Shown here: piece by piece, positions 23,640 through 35,564 of the stretch
Position numbering within the stretch: the stretch's first letter is position 1
Layout of the letters: every line of letters starts with the position of its first letter
NCBI GenBank assembly: GCA_028583605.1
Contig: CM053327.1
Span: forward strand, 21,687,629 to 21,751,628
DNA: 64,000 nt
Direction: 5' to 3'
Source: Dastarcus helophoroides
Taxonomy: Eukaryota; Arthropoda; Insecta; Coleoptera; Bothrideridae
The notes under the pieces: model-generated
Told to the model about the DNA's origin: nothing
The model's database searches: none
The model's input: only the letters and a program-made list of their open reading frames with translations
Made by a program: the position numbers and the translations under genes

Positions 23640-26600
23640 TCTCTCGAAATAACAAGTTTCACTTCGAACCTAAAGAAACTAAAAATTATAAGTTAAACTT
23701 GATTTAAAAAAAAAACTCGAATATTGGGCTTTAGAGATAAAATACTTATTTTTAGCAGAAATTTCATAAGTTTTATAAAAAACGCAGTTTCAGTTTCTGA
23801 ACTCAAATTTTCTGTGACAAAATTAAAATTTGGGGATCAACGATGAATGTTTGGAAAAATTAGCTAATGAGTTTGTAAAGAGGGTTAATATTTTGAGGAA
23901 AACATTAAAAAAATCGATTTTTAATACAAAAGTCCTACGAGAACCAGAGGAAATTCCGAGTTTAAACCAGAGGTTGCGCAAAAACGGGGAAATTTTTAAG
24001 ATCAACATTTATTGAGATAAGAGCAAAATATTTTAGAAAAGACAAAACTCTGACTCCTAAATTTAAAACTAGTGGAAAAAACTTACAGTTTCGAGGTTAT
24101 AGTTAAATTCTTCAGAAAAAGGTATATGTCAGAATGTAATGACCATTTTTGAGTAAACATGTAAAAAATTGGAAGTTTAAACTAGATTTTTTTTTTCATA
24201 TGTATGGCACCATTTTAAGATATTTGCAAAATTTCGCTGCTTTAGATTGGAATATAATATTCTCCTTTTTTTTTTGAAATGTTGACTTTGAAACTCCAAA
24301 TTTGTAAACAAATTTGAGGTATGGATCTCAAGAAAAAATTGGGATCTTCAAATCAGTTGCAAAATTGGAGAAAAAAAATTGAGAAAAAGCTAAATTTTGA
24401 TTAATAATATTAAAATAAATGTATTATCAAATTATTGTCAAAATTTTAAAATTAAAATTAAAATTTTAAGGAAGAAATAAACATATTCAATTTAACCTAG
24501 AAAAAAGAGAAAAAGCTGACATTTCCAGAAAAACTAGAACTATGTAAAATATATATATGTTTTGTATAGAAAGATATACTTCTTGAGCTTCCATGGAGAA
24601 CCTCCCATTGCTTTAATACGAAGTTGCAACAAAGTACTAAATTTTTATTTTAAAAACCAAACTTTAGGAGAAGAAAGGAAATATTTCAAATAATTTTGAA
24701 ACTTCTACATAAAGGTCTGCATTTTAAGAAAGAGCCAGGAATTTCGAGAAAACTTTAAGTTATTTAACTTAAAATTTCGATTTCGACTGAAATTTTGAAA
24801 ATAAAGTCAATATTTTTTACAATATGTGCAATTATCAATTTTGAAATCTAATTAAAAAAAACTTAGAGACTGAAAGTTTGAACTTGTTATTTTTTGATGA
24901 AAGTTACAAGAGTTTGTACAAAACTTGCAAGAGAAGCCGAAGTTTCTAAAAAAGCCTCAAATTTTAGGAAAGTAAAAATTTTAAGTATGTACAAAATTTG
25001 CAATAATGAAAAAAAAATACGATATTTTTAAACTAACGAAATTTCGAAGAAAACATAAAATAGTTCACAATTATTAAAATTCAAATCTTGTCCCTTGTAT
25101 TTCAATTTTTGAAGATAAGCAAGGACCCCAACCACCAACCAAAACACAATTATTAGAAAAAATTCAGCTCAAAGCTTCGAAACCTTAATTTTACAGTAAT
25201 TAAAATAATATTAAAGTACTTAATTAAAATCCGAAAACCAAAATCCGAAAATGGGGACATATTCGACGATAAACGTCAATATTTTTATAAAAATTCAAAA
25301 TTTTAAATGTAAAGCAGACATTTTAGAAGACAAAATAAAAATGCAATAAAAATAATGAAGAAGTAAAAATTTTAGATTGTAATTCAAGATTTTTCGTGTA
25401 AAATTGAAATCAAAGTGGAGAGTAAGATTTTTTAACGTGGACTTTTGAACTTTGCCTCGAACCGAAATAAATCGATATATATTATTAATTCGGTTCCGGT
25501 TTTTGTTCAGTTCCGGTTTGAACATGCGGTAGATTTTCTCAGTATGAAGCAACTCTTCGAAATAAAGTTCTGCAAATTTTTTTCTTTAAAACAAGCTTTG
25601 ATTATGTTTAAAAAATTACACTAAGTGCAAATAATATTAAAATCAAAAGCCAATTGTAACCGTTAAACAGAACTATCAGCAGATATGTAGCAATTTTTTC
25701 AACCTCTTAATTATAATAATCAATTTTTCCAATATCATATACAAAATATCGAAAACTTATGTGGAAATTATGACCTCCTTTGGATAATTTCAAATACTTT
25801 TGTACTCTCAAAGGACTTTCAATTTGAAATTTCTACTTTTTCTTAAAGATTCGAGAATGATTTTAAATTTAGATATTTTTTCGAAACAGGTTTATTCTTA
25901 AATTTACGAAAATAATAAAAATTGGGAGCGTAAAATAGAAATTAAAAAAAAAACATACACGAGATATTTTATAATTTAATTCTGTTTATTTTTCTTAAAA
26001 ATTTAGAGCTTTTGAAGAAACTTCTCGCCGAAATAAAAATTTTGCACCTTTGGTTTTTACATTTTTGTCTAAAATTTTGATTTTAATATCAACATGTAAA
26101 CAGTCTTTTGTTAAGCAGTTTGCATGTTAATTTCGAAATTATTCCCGAACTGTTATTTTTGTTCGTTTTTAATGTAAATTATAAGTATTTTTTGTAAATT
26201 TCACTTTTTTTCTTCGTATTTCGGTTTTTCAGCTCGAATTTTAATGTTTTCCTAAAATTTCGATTTCAAACTTGAAAGTTTAACTTTGTTTAGATATTTT
26301 CCTCTAAGTAAAAATTTCCATTTGAAACTTAAAAGTTTAACTTTGTTTAGATATTTTTCACTAAATAAAAATTTGCTCTTTTGGTTTTTACATCTTATCT
26401 AAAATTTTTACTTTGATATCAACATGTGAACTTTTTTCTTTCGAAATTTCGGAAATAGTTTTTTGTAATGAATTCGATTTCATTTTTTTTTATACATATA
26501 AGTATAATATATTATTTCTATTATTTTAAATTTTGACTTTTTTCTCCGCATTCTGATTTTTCAGTTTCAATTTCGAAGTTTCTGTTGAAATTTTGATTTG

Positions 26601-27300
26601 CTTGAAATTTTGACTTTGTAGAAACGTTGAATTTATCTGAACCCGATTGGGCGATCTTTTAATTTAAAATTTTCAAAGACATGTGTCACATTTTGATTTT
26701 TTTCGAAATGTTTAGTTTAATCTCTAAAATAATAAGAATTTTGAAATGGAAACTCAGATTTTTAATAAAAAAATGAAAATTTCCAAAAAAACTCGAAATT
26801 TATAAAAAATCTAACGAACCTTATTTTAGTTTTTTCCTCCTTTTCTAAATTACGCTTTTATTTTCAAAATTTTGCCTTTTTCTGAAAATTTTGAATTTAC
26901 GCATTCACCTTTTATTTTTTTTCTTGATTTCTCTCAAATTACCTTTTTTTTCTTCTTCTATTTGGTATTGATACTTAATTGTCCACTTTTTTCTATGTTG
27001 TCCTTTCTTAAATTTGGAGAAAATTTTTGACTTTGTATTTATTAATTTTTATTTTATTTAAATTTTGAATCATTTTAGAAAAAATGGGAGTTTAAATCCG
27101 TAATTCTTATCCCAAACAGTTTTGGTCTTTTTTGAGAAATCATAATTTTAATTTTGTAATTTGGAAATTTTTTTACACACTTAATTTAGTTTTCAGCTTA
27201 AACTTTTAACAAAAGTTATAAAAAAGGCCCGAATTCACTCATTTAGTATCACTATTGAAAAAAAGATATAAACCTTTTTTCCTGAATAACCACTTATTTA
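23640..27300. repeat. AT-rich quasi-repeat tracts, strand switches near 25.6 kb
   Basis: A-rich on + until about 25440, then T-rich from about 25640 to 27250. The second part holds a local duplication: a stretch with TTGGTTTTTACAT and ATATCAACATGT occurs at 26036-26101 and again at 26368-26430. The small open frames here are compositional. Confidence 0.55.
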
Positions 27301-27324
27301 GTTATTGTTGACATTCGAAACATA

Positions 27325-28583
27325 CGAGGGTGGCCCGATAAGTACTCAGCCTACAAAAGAAAAACAAAAATTTTGGATAAGTGGCGATTTATTTCTCAAC
27401 ACAGTCTCCTTTTAACTCGATACACTTGACCCAACGATGCTCCACTTCTTTAACCATTCTAAAAAATACGTTTTCTCGAGGTCTGCAAAGAAGGCCTCCG
27501 TGACGGCGATGACCTCCTCATTCGACTCAAATTTCTGCCCGGCGAGTGACTTTTTCAAGTTTGGAAATAAATAGAAGTCGCACGGTACCAAATCTGGAGA
27601 ATACGGTGGATAGGGCAGCAGTTCGTAGCCCAATTCGCGCAATTTGGCCGTGGCGAGGGCGGAGGTGTGAGCGGGTGCGTTCCCATGGTGGAAAAGCACT
27701 TTTTTCTTTGCCAAATGGGGCCGCTTTTTCTGCAATTCGGCGTCGAATCGGCCCAATAATTCGGCATAGTAGAGCCCTGTGATCGTTTTGCCCTTCTCTA
27801 GGTAGTCAATGTAGATCACACCTTGTGAATCCCAGAAAACGGTGAGCATCACCTTTCCGGCCAATAGGATAGCCTTCGCCTTCTTCGGAGCACGTTCACC
27901 GAGTGAAGTCTACTGTTTCGACTGTTACTTGGTCTCCGGCGTGTACCAGTGGATCCAAGTTTCGTCGACGGTCACGAAACGACGCAGAAACTCCTTCGGA
28001 TTGCGCCTAAACAGCGTCAAACACTGCTCTGAAGTGGTTTCACGGTTGCGCTTGTTGTCCGGAGTGAGCAAACGTGGCACCCATCGCGCCGACAGCTTTC
28101 TCATGCCCAATATTTCATGCAGGATATGACCCACGCGGTTTTTTGAGATGCCTACTGTCTCAGCTATCTCGCGTACCTTTAATCACGTTATCCTCCGTAG
28201 TAGCCGTTTTCGGGGTACCTGGGTGTGGCTCATCAAAAACCGACGTGCGACCACGTTGAAACTCGTTAAACCAATTTTTGATAGTCGCCATCGAAGGAAA
28301 AGAGTCACCGTACACAGCATCCAAGCGCTCTTTGATTTCGCTGAGCAATTTCCCCTCCAAAAACAAGAATCGAATCATCGACCGGTATTGCTCTTTTTCT
28401 AAAATCCGCGGACACGCCCGCTTCTATACGCGGTGAAAACAAAACTACGAGTCCGATTCGGCTGAAATTTTGACAGTAGCGGTCTACGAGAACGTACTAC
28501 AGTGTACTACAGCGGCAGTAAATTTCTCTTACGATAGTGGCGCCATCGGGCGGTAAGGTTAAATACTTATCGGATCGCCCTCG
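27325..28583 (-). mobile_element. mariner transposon, nearly full length
   Basis: 1259 bp with inverted ends CGAGGGTGGCCCGATAAGTA / CGAGGGCGATCCGATAAGTA (shown outward-in) and TA on both sides (27323-27324, 28584-28585). Better preserved than 22159-23631 and of a different subtype, since their terminal repeats differ after CGAGGG. Confidence 0.92.
27412..28405 (-). pseudogene. mariner transposase, recently broken
   Basis: Reads leftwards from EKEQYRSMIRFLFLEGK (about 28400) through a helix-turn-helix (MATIKNWFNEFQRGR), KLSARWVPRLLTPD (28100-28070), VDETWIHWYTPE (first catalytic Asp, 27970-27935), AGKVMLTVFWDSQG (27861-27820), HHGNAPAHTS (27690-27660) and YSPDLVPCDFYLFP (third Asp, 27600-27560). 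Damage: one frame change near 28200, two in-frame stops near 27922 and 27910, and Gly in place of the second catalytic Asp in the H-x-D-N-A motif. It is therefore inactive, but otherwise only lightly decayed. Confidence 0.9.
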
Positions 28584-28629
28584 TACTTGATATACAATAG
28601 GACCACAGGAAAATGTGTATCAACTTTTG

Positions 28630-29270
28630 ATGGAACAGACTGGTCTTTGGTTATCTTCAAACATTAAAATACAAAGATTAAAAAACACAAAAAGTTTGCT
28701 CTTTTCTATAGTCAAGCTATCATCTTCAGATAGATACTAACATCTAATCCTAAAATTAACCTTTATATGCTAAGAATATTCACTTCGTGCATGATCCATT
28801 GCATCCGAACGCGCATGCGCATCTAGCCATACACGTCGCAGTGTCACAATTTCTTATCTATCAACCTTAACTATTTTTATCAAAGATGAGTGGCTTAAAG
28901 ACCCATCGCAACCCTTCATTAGGTTGTCTGCAGCCTTATGGATGGCTAAGCTTTCACATGCATTTATTATAGAATTGTTATTTACTACTCTTAACAGTTT
29001 ACTATTATTATCTATCCTATGATCTAATTCAACAGCATGCCGAGACACACTTGACTTCTCATCTCAGTTCTTCCGTACCTCAAATGAGCCAAATGCTCCT
29101 TCAGTCGGATTTTAAGAGATCGTCTGGTATGCCCAACGTACTTTTGAGTACTACAATCCTTAGAGGAAATTTGGCAAATACCGGACTTGTCCGTTTGCTC
29201 TGCTTTATCCTTCAAACTACCCAAAAGCCAATTTAATTTCCCGGATTCGGTTTTCTATAAGCTTTTCAAC
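28630..29270 (-). mobile_element. Penelope-like retroelement fragment
   Basis: A GIY-YIG nuclease remnant on the - strand followed by the terminal sequence (28640-28745, ATCTTCAAACATTAAAATAC and AGCTATCATCTTCAG) that also forms the palindromes at 1556-1710 and 63379-63575. The reverse transcriptase is not present. The element lies just beside the mariner 27325-28583. Confidence 0.7.
28854..29224 (-). pseudogene. Penelope-like GIY-YIG endonuclease remnant
   Basis: Reads SGICQISSKDCSTQKYVGHT then RRSLKIRLKEHLAHLRYGRT from about 29170, a form of the YIG-x-T-x-R-x-x-x-x-R-x-x-EH pattern of these nucleases. After a frame change near 29045 it continues VSRHAVELDHRIDN and ESLAIHKAADN. The Tyr, Arg and Glu-His positions are visible. 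Confidence 0.7.
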
Positions 29271-29279
29271 GAGCCCCCT

Positions 29280-31750
29280 AATGCCTTATGTTTCTATTTG
29301 AGAAAAAAAGTACAGGTAGCTGAAGGTTAGGGGGTTGAAGAAAAATTAATTATTATGTAAACGAAAGATGGAAAAAATTAAGATCAGTTAATATGTTTCG
29401 GCGTTTTAAAAAAAATTAACTCATTCAAAAGATGTGAATTTTATTCCGCAGTTCTCGCCATGCCTGTATTTATTGCGACATTAGCATAGAACCAGAATAA
29501 TAATCAAAATATTTGCAAACCTCGGTTAAAAACTACCTACATGTCATATACACATTTGGTAGTTTATTTGAATGGACATATTTGAAAATTGTGATAATTT
29601 TTTCCACTCCCAAAGAATTTCCAAACTAGAAATTTATTAAAACCAAAATTGGTACTCCTATGAGGGACCCAAAAAATATTATTCTGTATATAGTTTCTAT
29701 GTTACCCTCAACAGCATTTTCTATATCCCGTACTGGTATTTTGCATAATTAATTAAACGTTCCATTCATAATACAAATGTAAATATTTAGCAAACTCTTT
29801 TATTTCGAATATTTTTTGTCGTTGTGGAAAAGTTTAGAAGTAAATCAGGTCGGCCAAATAATAATAGCAGGCTTGGGGTTTTAAATATTTAAAACCTGTC
29901 GAACCTACTTTAATGCTAAAGTGGGGTTGACATTCGCTTTCTGTCGTGTTCGTAAATCTTAATTCCAGGTAATATTTGCAGTTGTCAAATATTAAGTGCC
30001 ATACCTCCACTGATTGATTTTTAAATCCGAATCGGAAAGGATTTTTCTTGAATTACATAACAGTTATGGACGAAATTTTGAATTGTATAATTTAACCCCA
30101 AAAAATACGTACGACGGACTCGAGTTTTAAAATAAGTGAATTTTGTTTAAACAATTTGTGTTCATGCGAAAAAACAACAAGAACGGCAGAACTAATGCAA
30201 AAAATTGTTTTCTCGAGTAGGACACGTAAATTTAAAACAAATCAGAAATAAATAGCCAAATTAATTCAGAGCAAACTTCAACAAAAGTTTCAGGCATAAT
30301 TGCTTCTCCATTAGCATATTAAATGTGTTTAAACAAATGAGCCGAATACTGTTCAACAAGGGATGCAAAATTCAAATTCCAGACGCGAAAATGTTTTTAC
30401 GATTGAAATATAAATTTAGTGGCTAATCCGAACAGGCCGGAGGGCCCTTTGGGAGATATAGTTTCCACCGTGCGCTTCGAATCTGTGATGACACCACCGT
30501 CTGAAAAAGAACGTCGAGAGAATAGGAGAGCCCGACAGGAAGAGTCCTAGCTGACCGAAATGGGAAAACGAAGCCGAATAAGTGAAGTGGAAACTGCTGA
30601 GTGCGCTGCTCTTCCTGTTCCATCAGCATATCTCAAAATCATTAGTAAACATAAATTTATAGGGAACTCTTCAAATCACAATGCTCCCCGTCAAGCATTA
30701 TGTACCCGTTTCGGAGCATAAATAATAAATGTAGCGGATCGATAAAAAGTCCCCCTTTCTATGTTAAATTTAGAATTTTATGCCGGAGCTGCTATATACT
30801 CAACTTAAAGCCGTTTAATATTTTAGCAATAAATTTTCCTTGTAGGAAACTCCCGTTTTTTATCGAGGGAACTCTGAAAACTTACTGACCTTCGACTTCA
30901 TTGTCGAGGTCATCGCCTTTCTTCAACTGTCCTTGGCAGATAATGAAAAAAGTTTTAAGAGAATCTCTCTGCACACACCTTTGTCGTAAAGGAATTATTT
31001 AGGGTAGAAAACAATTACTTTCCAGCACCCCTTGCATAATTTGACATACAATGAAATATAGCGTGGATAACATTTTTACAGTTTCTTTCCTGAAATAAAT
31101 TTAACTTATAAGTCTAATTGCTTTCGCCGGCCAGTGGTATTCCCACTATTTTAACTTATTCAAAATGAATCTGAAGATTTTTCTCTTTTTATTAATAAAA
31201 AGTGCCAAAAGAAACAGCAAAAATAATATAATAAATATTTTTATATTTTTTAAAGAGCTTTGCTTAAGTCGTTTTTTTAAATGTGGATTTGTTTTTAAAA
31301 ATTTCGACTTTTTTAATCAAAATTCCGATTTCGAATTTAGAATTTTAAATTATTTTCTTCGATTCTACGCCTTTGTAAGTAATACATAATCCGCGAGATT
31401 TATTTCTCAATATTCCAAGTATAAAGGATGTTTCCGAGCAAGATGCTAATGCTTAAAGAGCATAATCTTTGGGTCATTAAAAAAAATTCATATCAACATA
31501 CCGGAACCGTTTTATATTTAGGATACGGGGTCTTGAAAATTAGGAAAAAATTTCGTTTTACTTTGAATAGTTTGAAACCCCTAGAAATATATATTTTTTA
31601 AATCTAATAGGTACCAACTAGACTTAAAAACACGTTTTTTGCGTGAAAAATATTTGTTCCACTTCTATCAGTGGCGTCCGCGCTAACATGTGCTTGAGTA
31701 TTCTTAATGAAAAAAAAAGTTTAAATTACACATTAATAATTATTAAAATG
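29280..31750. other. non-coding, nothing recognised
   Basis: AT-rich sequence without a supported gene. A GC-richer patch at 30420-30640 has short open frames on both strands but no recognisable protein. Confidence 0.4.
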
Positions 31751-31760
31751 AATCTCTCTA

Positions 31761-32270
31761 CTAGCAGGATTTAGAAATTTGTGCCCAAGACACTTTAAAT
31801 GCCGCCTTTTTGCGTATCGTGCGTATTTTATGTCCAACTGTGTTTAATTGACAGTGACGGTTGCTATGTGGTAAAGTAACACGTCCTTGAGTATTTTTTA
31901 CAAAAACAATGGTACGATACCCCTTTTCTTCAAAATAGGAACTAATTTCATAAAAATTTTTCATTTCTTGGTTTTTTTTAAAATGAAAATCCCCATCATA
32001 CACTTTGCGAGATTAAAGTGCCCAAAAATTTTCAGTTGGACGAGCTTGAAATAAGTTATGAAGATTATCGTTTCGGTACGTTATTTCGATGAAACCAATT
32101 TTGTGTTTCCCTGGCATAATAACAGGATGCCAACCCAGCCTAAAACATTGCATTTTCTCCAGAGTGATGTTCATGTGTAAAATTAAATTTGGTTAGACAT
32201 GTTTTAATTCCCCTTATATTCTTTTTCCCTCTTTCAGTTTATCAAGCTTCCCTCTTTACAAGTCCTTTAG
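31761..32270 (-). pseudogene. Tc1-like transposase C-terminal remnant
   Basis: On the - strand, LFQARPTENFWAL (32060-32020) matches the catalytic-Glu block of Tc1-family transposases (usually RPIENFW). It is followed by a stop, then SRKVYDGDFHF and a helical C-terminus VGHKIRTIRKKAAFKV to a stop at 31761. Upstream sequence to 32270 is decayed. The first two catalytic Asp residues are not seen. Confidence 0.6.
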
Positions 32271-32830
32271 TCACGAAAACGATGATTCCTCTAATAATAC
32301 CTCAAGCCCACTCAACTGAACATTATTGGGTACTTTGATACCGTAGAGTGTATGATGAGGAATTGAAAGCAGAAAACAAAAAAACAATTAATTGTGAGGA
32401 GTAACGTTTTCAAGAAGATACGCAAAATTGATGTTCAGGTCGCCCAAATTCTGATGGTTGACGGTGACACAAAAAACATCACGTTGAACAGCACGGGCCC
32501 ATTCATCTGGTTTAAGCCAATAATTTTGGTATTTAATTAATAAGCTGTTAATCATACTTAGCAGTATAAGTTTAAATAAATTTACTTATTACAGAATAAT
32601 ACTTAAATACTTTGTGCCCAAACTTTTGAGATATATACCTTTTAACTCAATATAACTAATATTGCAGTTACATATTTTCATATTAGTTTCAAGTGTGTGG
32701 AAATAAAAATAAATTATGCAGTCAATAACATGTAAAAATTTCTTGCTATAATTAGGGATCGCTACTCCGTTTAAGGCTCGCGATCCATGGTGCTATTAGT
32801 ATCTCATGAAATTGTTTAAAAGACGAAATC
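32271..32830. other. non-coding, nothing recognised
   Basis: AT-rich spacer between the Tc1-like remnant and the LINE. Possibly part of either. Confidence 0.35.
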
Positions 32831-32839
32831 TTCTAATAG

Positions 32840-35220
32840 TTGTATTCAAACACACCTACTCTGATAGCAGGAGACCTTAAGGCCAAGCACAAAAACTGGC
32901 ACTGCAAAGCTACAAACACAAAAGGAAACAGATTTTGGAGATACTTGGAGAACAGAAATCTAATTATCGACCCTCCACTAGAGCCAACACATTATCCGGA
33001 CAACTCGACGACTGCGAATATTCTCGAGGTTACGATACACAAAAACCTGACGCTCGATCTGAATGCCCAAGTCATAGAGGAACTATCGTCAGACCACTGT
33101 CCACTTAACATCACCAAACCAATTACAGCACTACACAAAAACCAAGATTAACTAGACAAAATTCCAACATGAATATGTTCCACAAAAACACAACACCGAA
33201 AGCGTGAAACATCTAAACTGGGCCACCGACCAGTTCGAAAAACACATAAACCAAGCTCTCACCGCTGCAACTACAACAACGCAGCAAAATAGGAGGCAGC
33301 AAAATTTACCAGACCAAATAGCTACGCTCATAAAAAGTAAAAATGCAGCGAAGAAAACGTATTACAGAACTTTGCACCCGTCTGATAAGAACACACTAAA
33401 CAGACTCACAAACGAAGTTAAGAATCTTCTGAACGAAGAATACAACAGAAAATGGGAAAGACACCTAGAAAGTTTCAATGACAAGGACGAAACACCTTGG
33501 AAACTTGCCAAGAAACTTAGACAAACAAGCAGAAACCTGCCTCCGTATAAACCAATAACGGGAAGGCCATTACAAACGAGGAAAAGGCCGAGGCGTTTGC
33601 AGAAATACTACAAAAGCAATTCAGCCCAAATTCTTCGATAGACAGAACGCACAACTCGAACGTAGAAGCACACACTGAGACTGTGTGATTTCTGAATTGA
33701 TATGTCGCTGGATTTAGAACACTGGCTGATTGATCTTAACTATTTATTTTTAAACTACAACAATTGTGGTGGCGTTGCTTGCCTTGGATATGCTGCGTGA
33801 AATTCTTATATCTTATTGCCTCTGTTACAAGTTGCCGTCTTCTTATCTACTACGTTTTTTGTTGCATTGCTTGACTCAGGAGCAATGCCCAATTGAAAAC
33901 ATAATTCAAATTCTAACAGAGACCTTTCTCAACCTCGGAGAAAACTACAAATTCGACGAGGTCACCACAGAAGAGTTAAAAATGATCATTAATAACCTAG
34001 TATCGAAAAAGTCTCCTGGTTCAGACAACATAAGGAACTTTACGATATAAATGCTTCCACCAGAAGCAGTAGAAGACCTCAAGAACATATGCAACGCAAT
34101 CTTCAAACTTTGCATCTATCCAAACAGGTGGAAGACGGCAGAAACAATAATGATCCACAAACCAGGAAAGCCGAGAAACAGTGTCGACAGCTACCGACCT
34201 ATCAGCCTGCTGCCAAGCCTTAGCAAAATAACTGAAAAGACTATTCTAACCAGACTGGACAAGATAATAAAAGATGGAAATATCCTACCCGAAGAACAGT
34301 TCGGACTCAGGCAGGAACATTCCACAGTTTACCAATTATCAAGAATAACTGAACATATCCTCGAAGGCAACAATAAAGGAAAAACCTCTGGAGCCATATT
34401 CCTTGATCTTGTAAAAGCCTTCGACAAAGTCTGGCACACTGGACTGATATACAAATCAGTTCAGCTGGGAATCCCACTGGCCTACGGAAGAATAATAAAA
34501 TCATACCTGGACAGAAGAAAATTCTACGTCAAAATTACCGAAAAGACATCCAGCATCAAAGAAATAACATCAGGCGTGCCCCAAGGATCTTTACTAGGAC
34601 CGATACTGTACCTTATCTACACCGCGGATATTCCAAAAAAGCAGAACACCAAGATTGCTCTATACGCAGACGACTAGGCCATAACCACACAGTCAAGATT
34701 ATGGACGAAAATCACCAAAAATTTACAATTCCATCTTAACGACGTAGAAAGTTGAATGAATACATGGAGGATTCAAACTAACGCAAGTAAGGGCCAAGCA
34801 ATAATATTCAGCAGGAAAAAGAAAGAATCGGAGCAAAAGCTCAAATTAAACAACACTCCGATTCCATGGGTGAAACAAGTGAAATACCTCGGAGTAACTC
34901 TGGACAAAACACTTTCATACACTGCACACAGCCAAAGCATTGCAACGAAAACCAAGCAATTAAAAGGATATCTCTACCCACTCTTCAATAACAGGAGCAA
35001 GTTGGATATCAGAAACAAACTAAACCTGTACAAGGCAATCATTCGACCGAATCTAACGTATGCGTCGGAACGACAACTGCACACGCTAGAAATAATTCAA
35101 AATAAAACGCTAAGACAATGCGTTAACGCTCCTTACTACATGACAAACGAGCAAATCCACAACGATCTGAAGATTCCAACGCTCACGGAACACATCAAAA
35201 CACTGGCCACAAAGACCTAA
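32840..35220 (+). pseudogene. Jockey-like ORF2 (endonuclease and RT), broken
   Basis: Endonuclease end: LIAGDLKAKHKNWHC (32864-32905) and ELSSDHCPLNI (33080-33112). A helical linker at 33204-33641. After the LTR the frame resumes at ETFLNLGENYKFDEV (33918-33962), then KSPGSDNI, NRWKTAETIMIHKPGKP, YRPISLLPSLSKI, FLDLVKAFDKVWH (RT A), SGVPQGSLLGPILYLIY (RT B) and YADD (34660-34675, RT C), followed directly by a TAG. Further on are a TGA before MNTWRIQTNASK and then KYLGVTLDKTLSY. Stops at 34029, 34675 and 34753 and frame changes earlier disable it. It is nevertheless well preserved. Confidence 0.85.
33682..33918 (+). mobile_element. solo LTR inside Jockey-like LINE, 5-bp TSD
   Basis: 237 bp beginning TGTGTGATTTC and ending TTCTAACA, bounded by the perfect duplication GAGAC (33677-33681, 33919-33923). 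Removing it and one duplication joins the LINE reading frame. A 5-bp duplication is usual for copia and BEL/Pao integrases. It is unrelated to the ATAT-flanked LTRs. Orientation is uncertain. Confidence 0.85.
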
Positions 35221-35357
35221 TGCAAAAATGGAGACTTACACAAACACACGGATCTCTGCAATAACAGAATACGAAGATACAACTGAAAGTAGGCACAAAA
35301 GGCATAGACAGATTCTACAAAAGATGAACAGAAACTAAAAGATAATCACCGTTGTTA

Positions 35358-35564
35358 GTCGCACCAAAGAAGGTGGATCGAGTAGCTTTCACTTGGTGCG
35401 ACAACATGCAACCGAGGGTCGCTTACCGACGAAGGTGGATTGAGTAGCTTTCGCCCGGTAAACGATCTTTCGCTAGGGAGTGGACTGAGTAGCCTTCTTT
35501 GGGGCGGCTGCAGTCGGCCACGGACGCCTGCCATCGGAAGTGAATTGAGTAGCTTTCGATCGGC
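35358..35564 (+). repeat. four related hairpins in LINE 3' tail
   Basis: The motif GAAGGTGGATTGAGTAGCTT recurs four times (GAGTAG at 35380, 35442, 35487, 35547). Copies 1, 2 and 4 are enclosed by unrelated but self-complementary arms: GTCGCACCAA/TTGGTGCGAC (35358-35367, 35393-35402, perfect), TTACCG/CGGTAA (35423-35428, 35456-35461) and GCCATCG/CGATCGGC (35530-35536, 35557-35564, one bulge). Copy 3 has weak arms. Loop sequence conserved while stems differ by covariation suggests a folded RNA. Confidence 0.7.

Larger units (their letters stand above)
21253..25530. repeat. AT-rich quasi-repeat block with similar edge sequences
   Basis: Near both edges a similar sequence occurs in the same orientation: GGGCTTCGAACCGAA then TTTCGGTTTTTG at 21256-21293, and GCCTCGAACCGAA then TTCGGTTCCGG at 25455-25503. 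Between them are a pyrimidine-skewed tract (21380-22150), a mariner with an LTR inside it, and a purine-skewed tract (23640-25440). This might be one transposon expanded by insertions, or two copies of one dispersed repeat. Confidence 0.35.

Noticed and set aside
27546..28402. Several + strand open frames
   Set aside because: Shadows of the GC-richer mariner transposase on the - strand.
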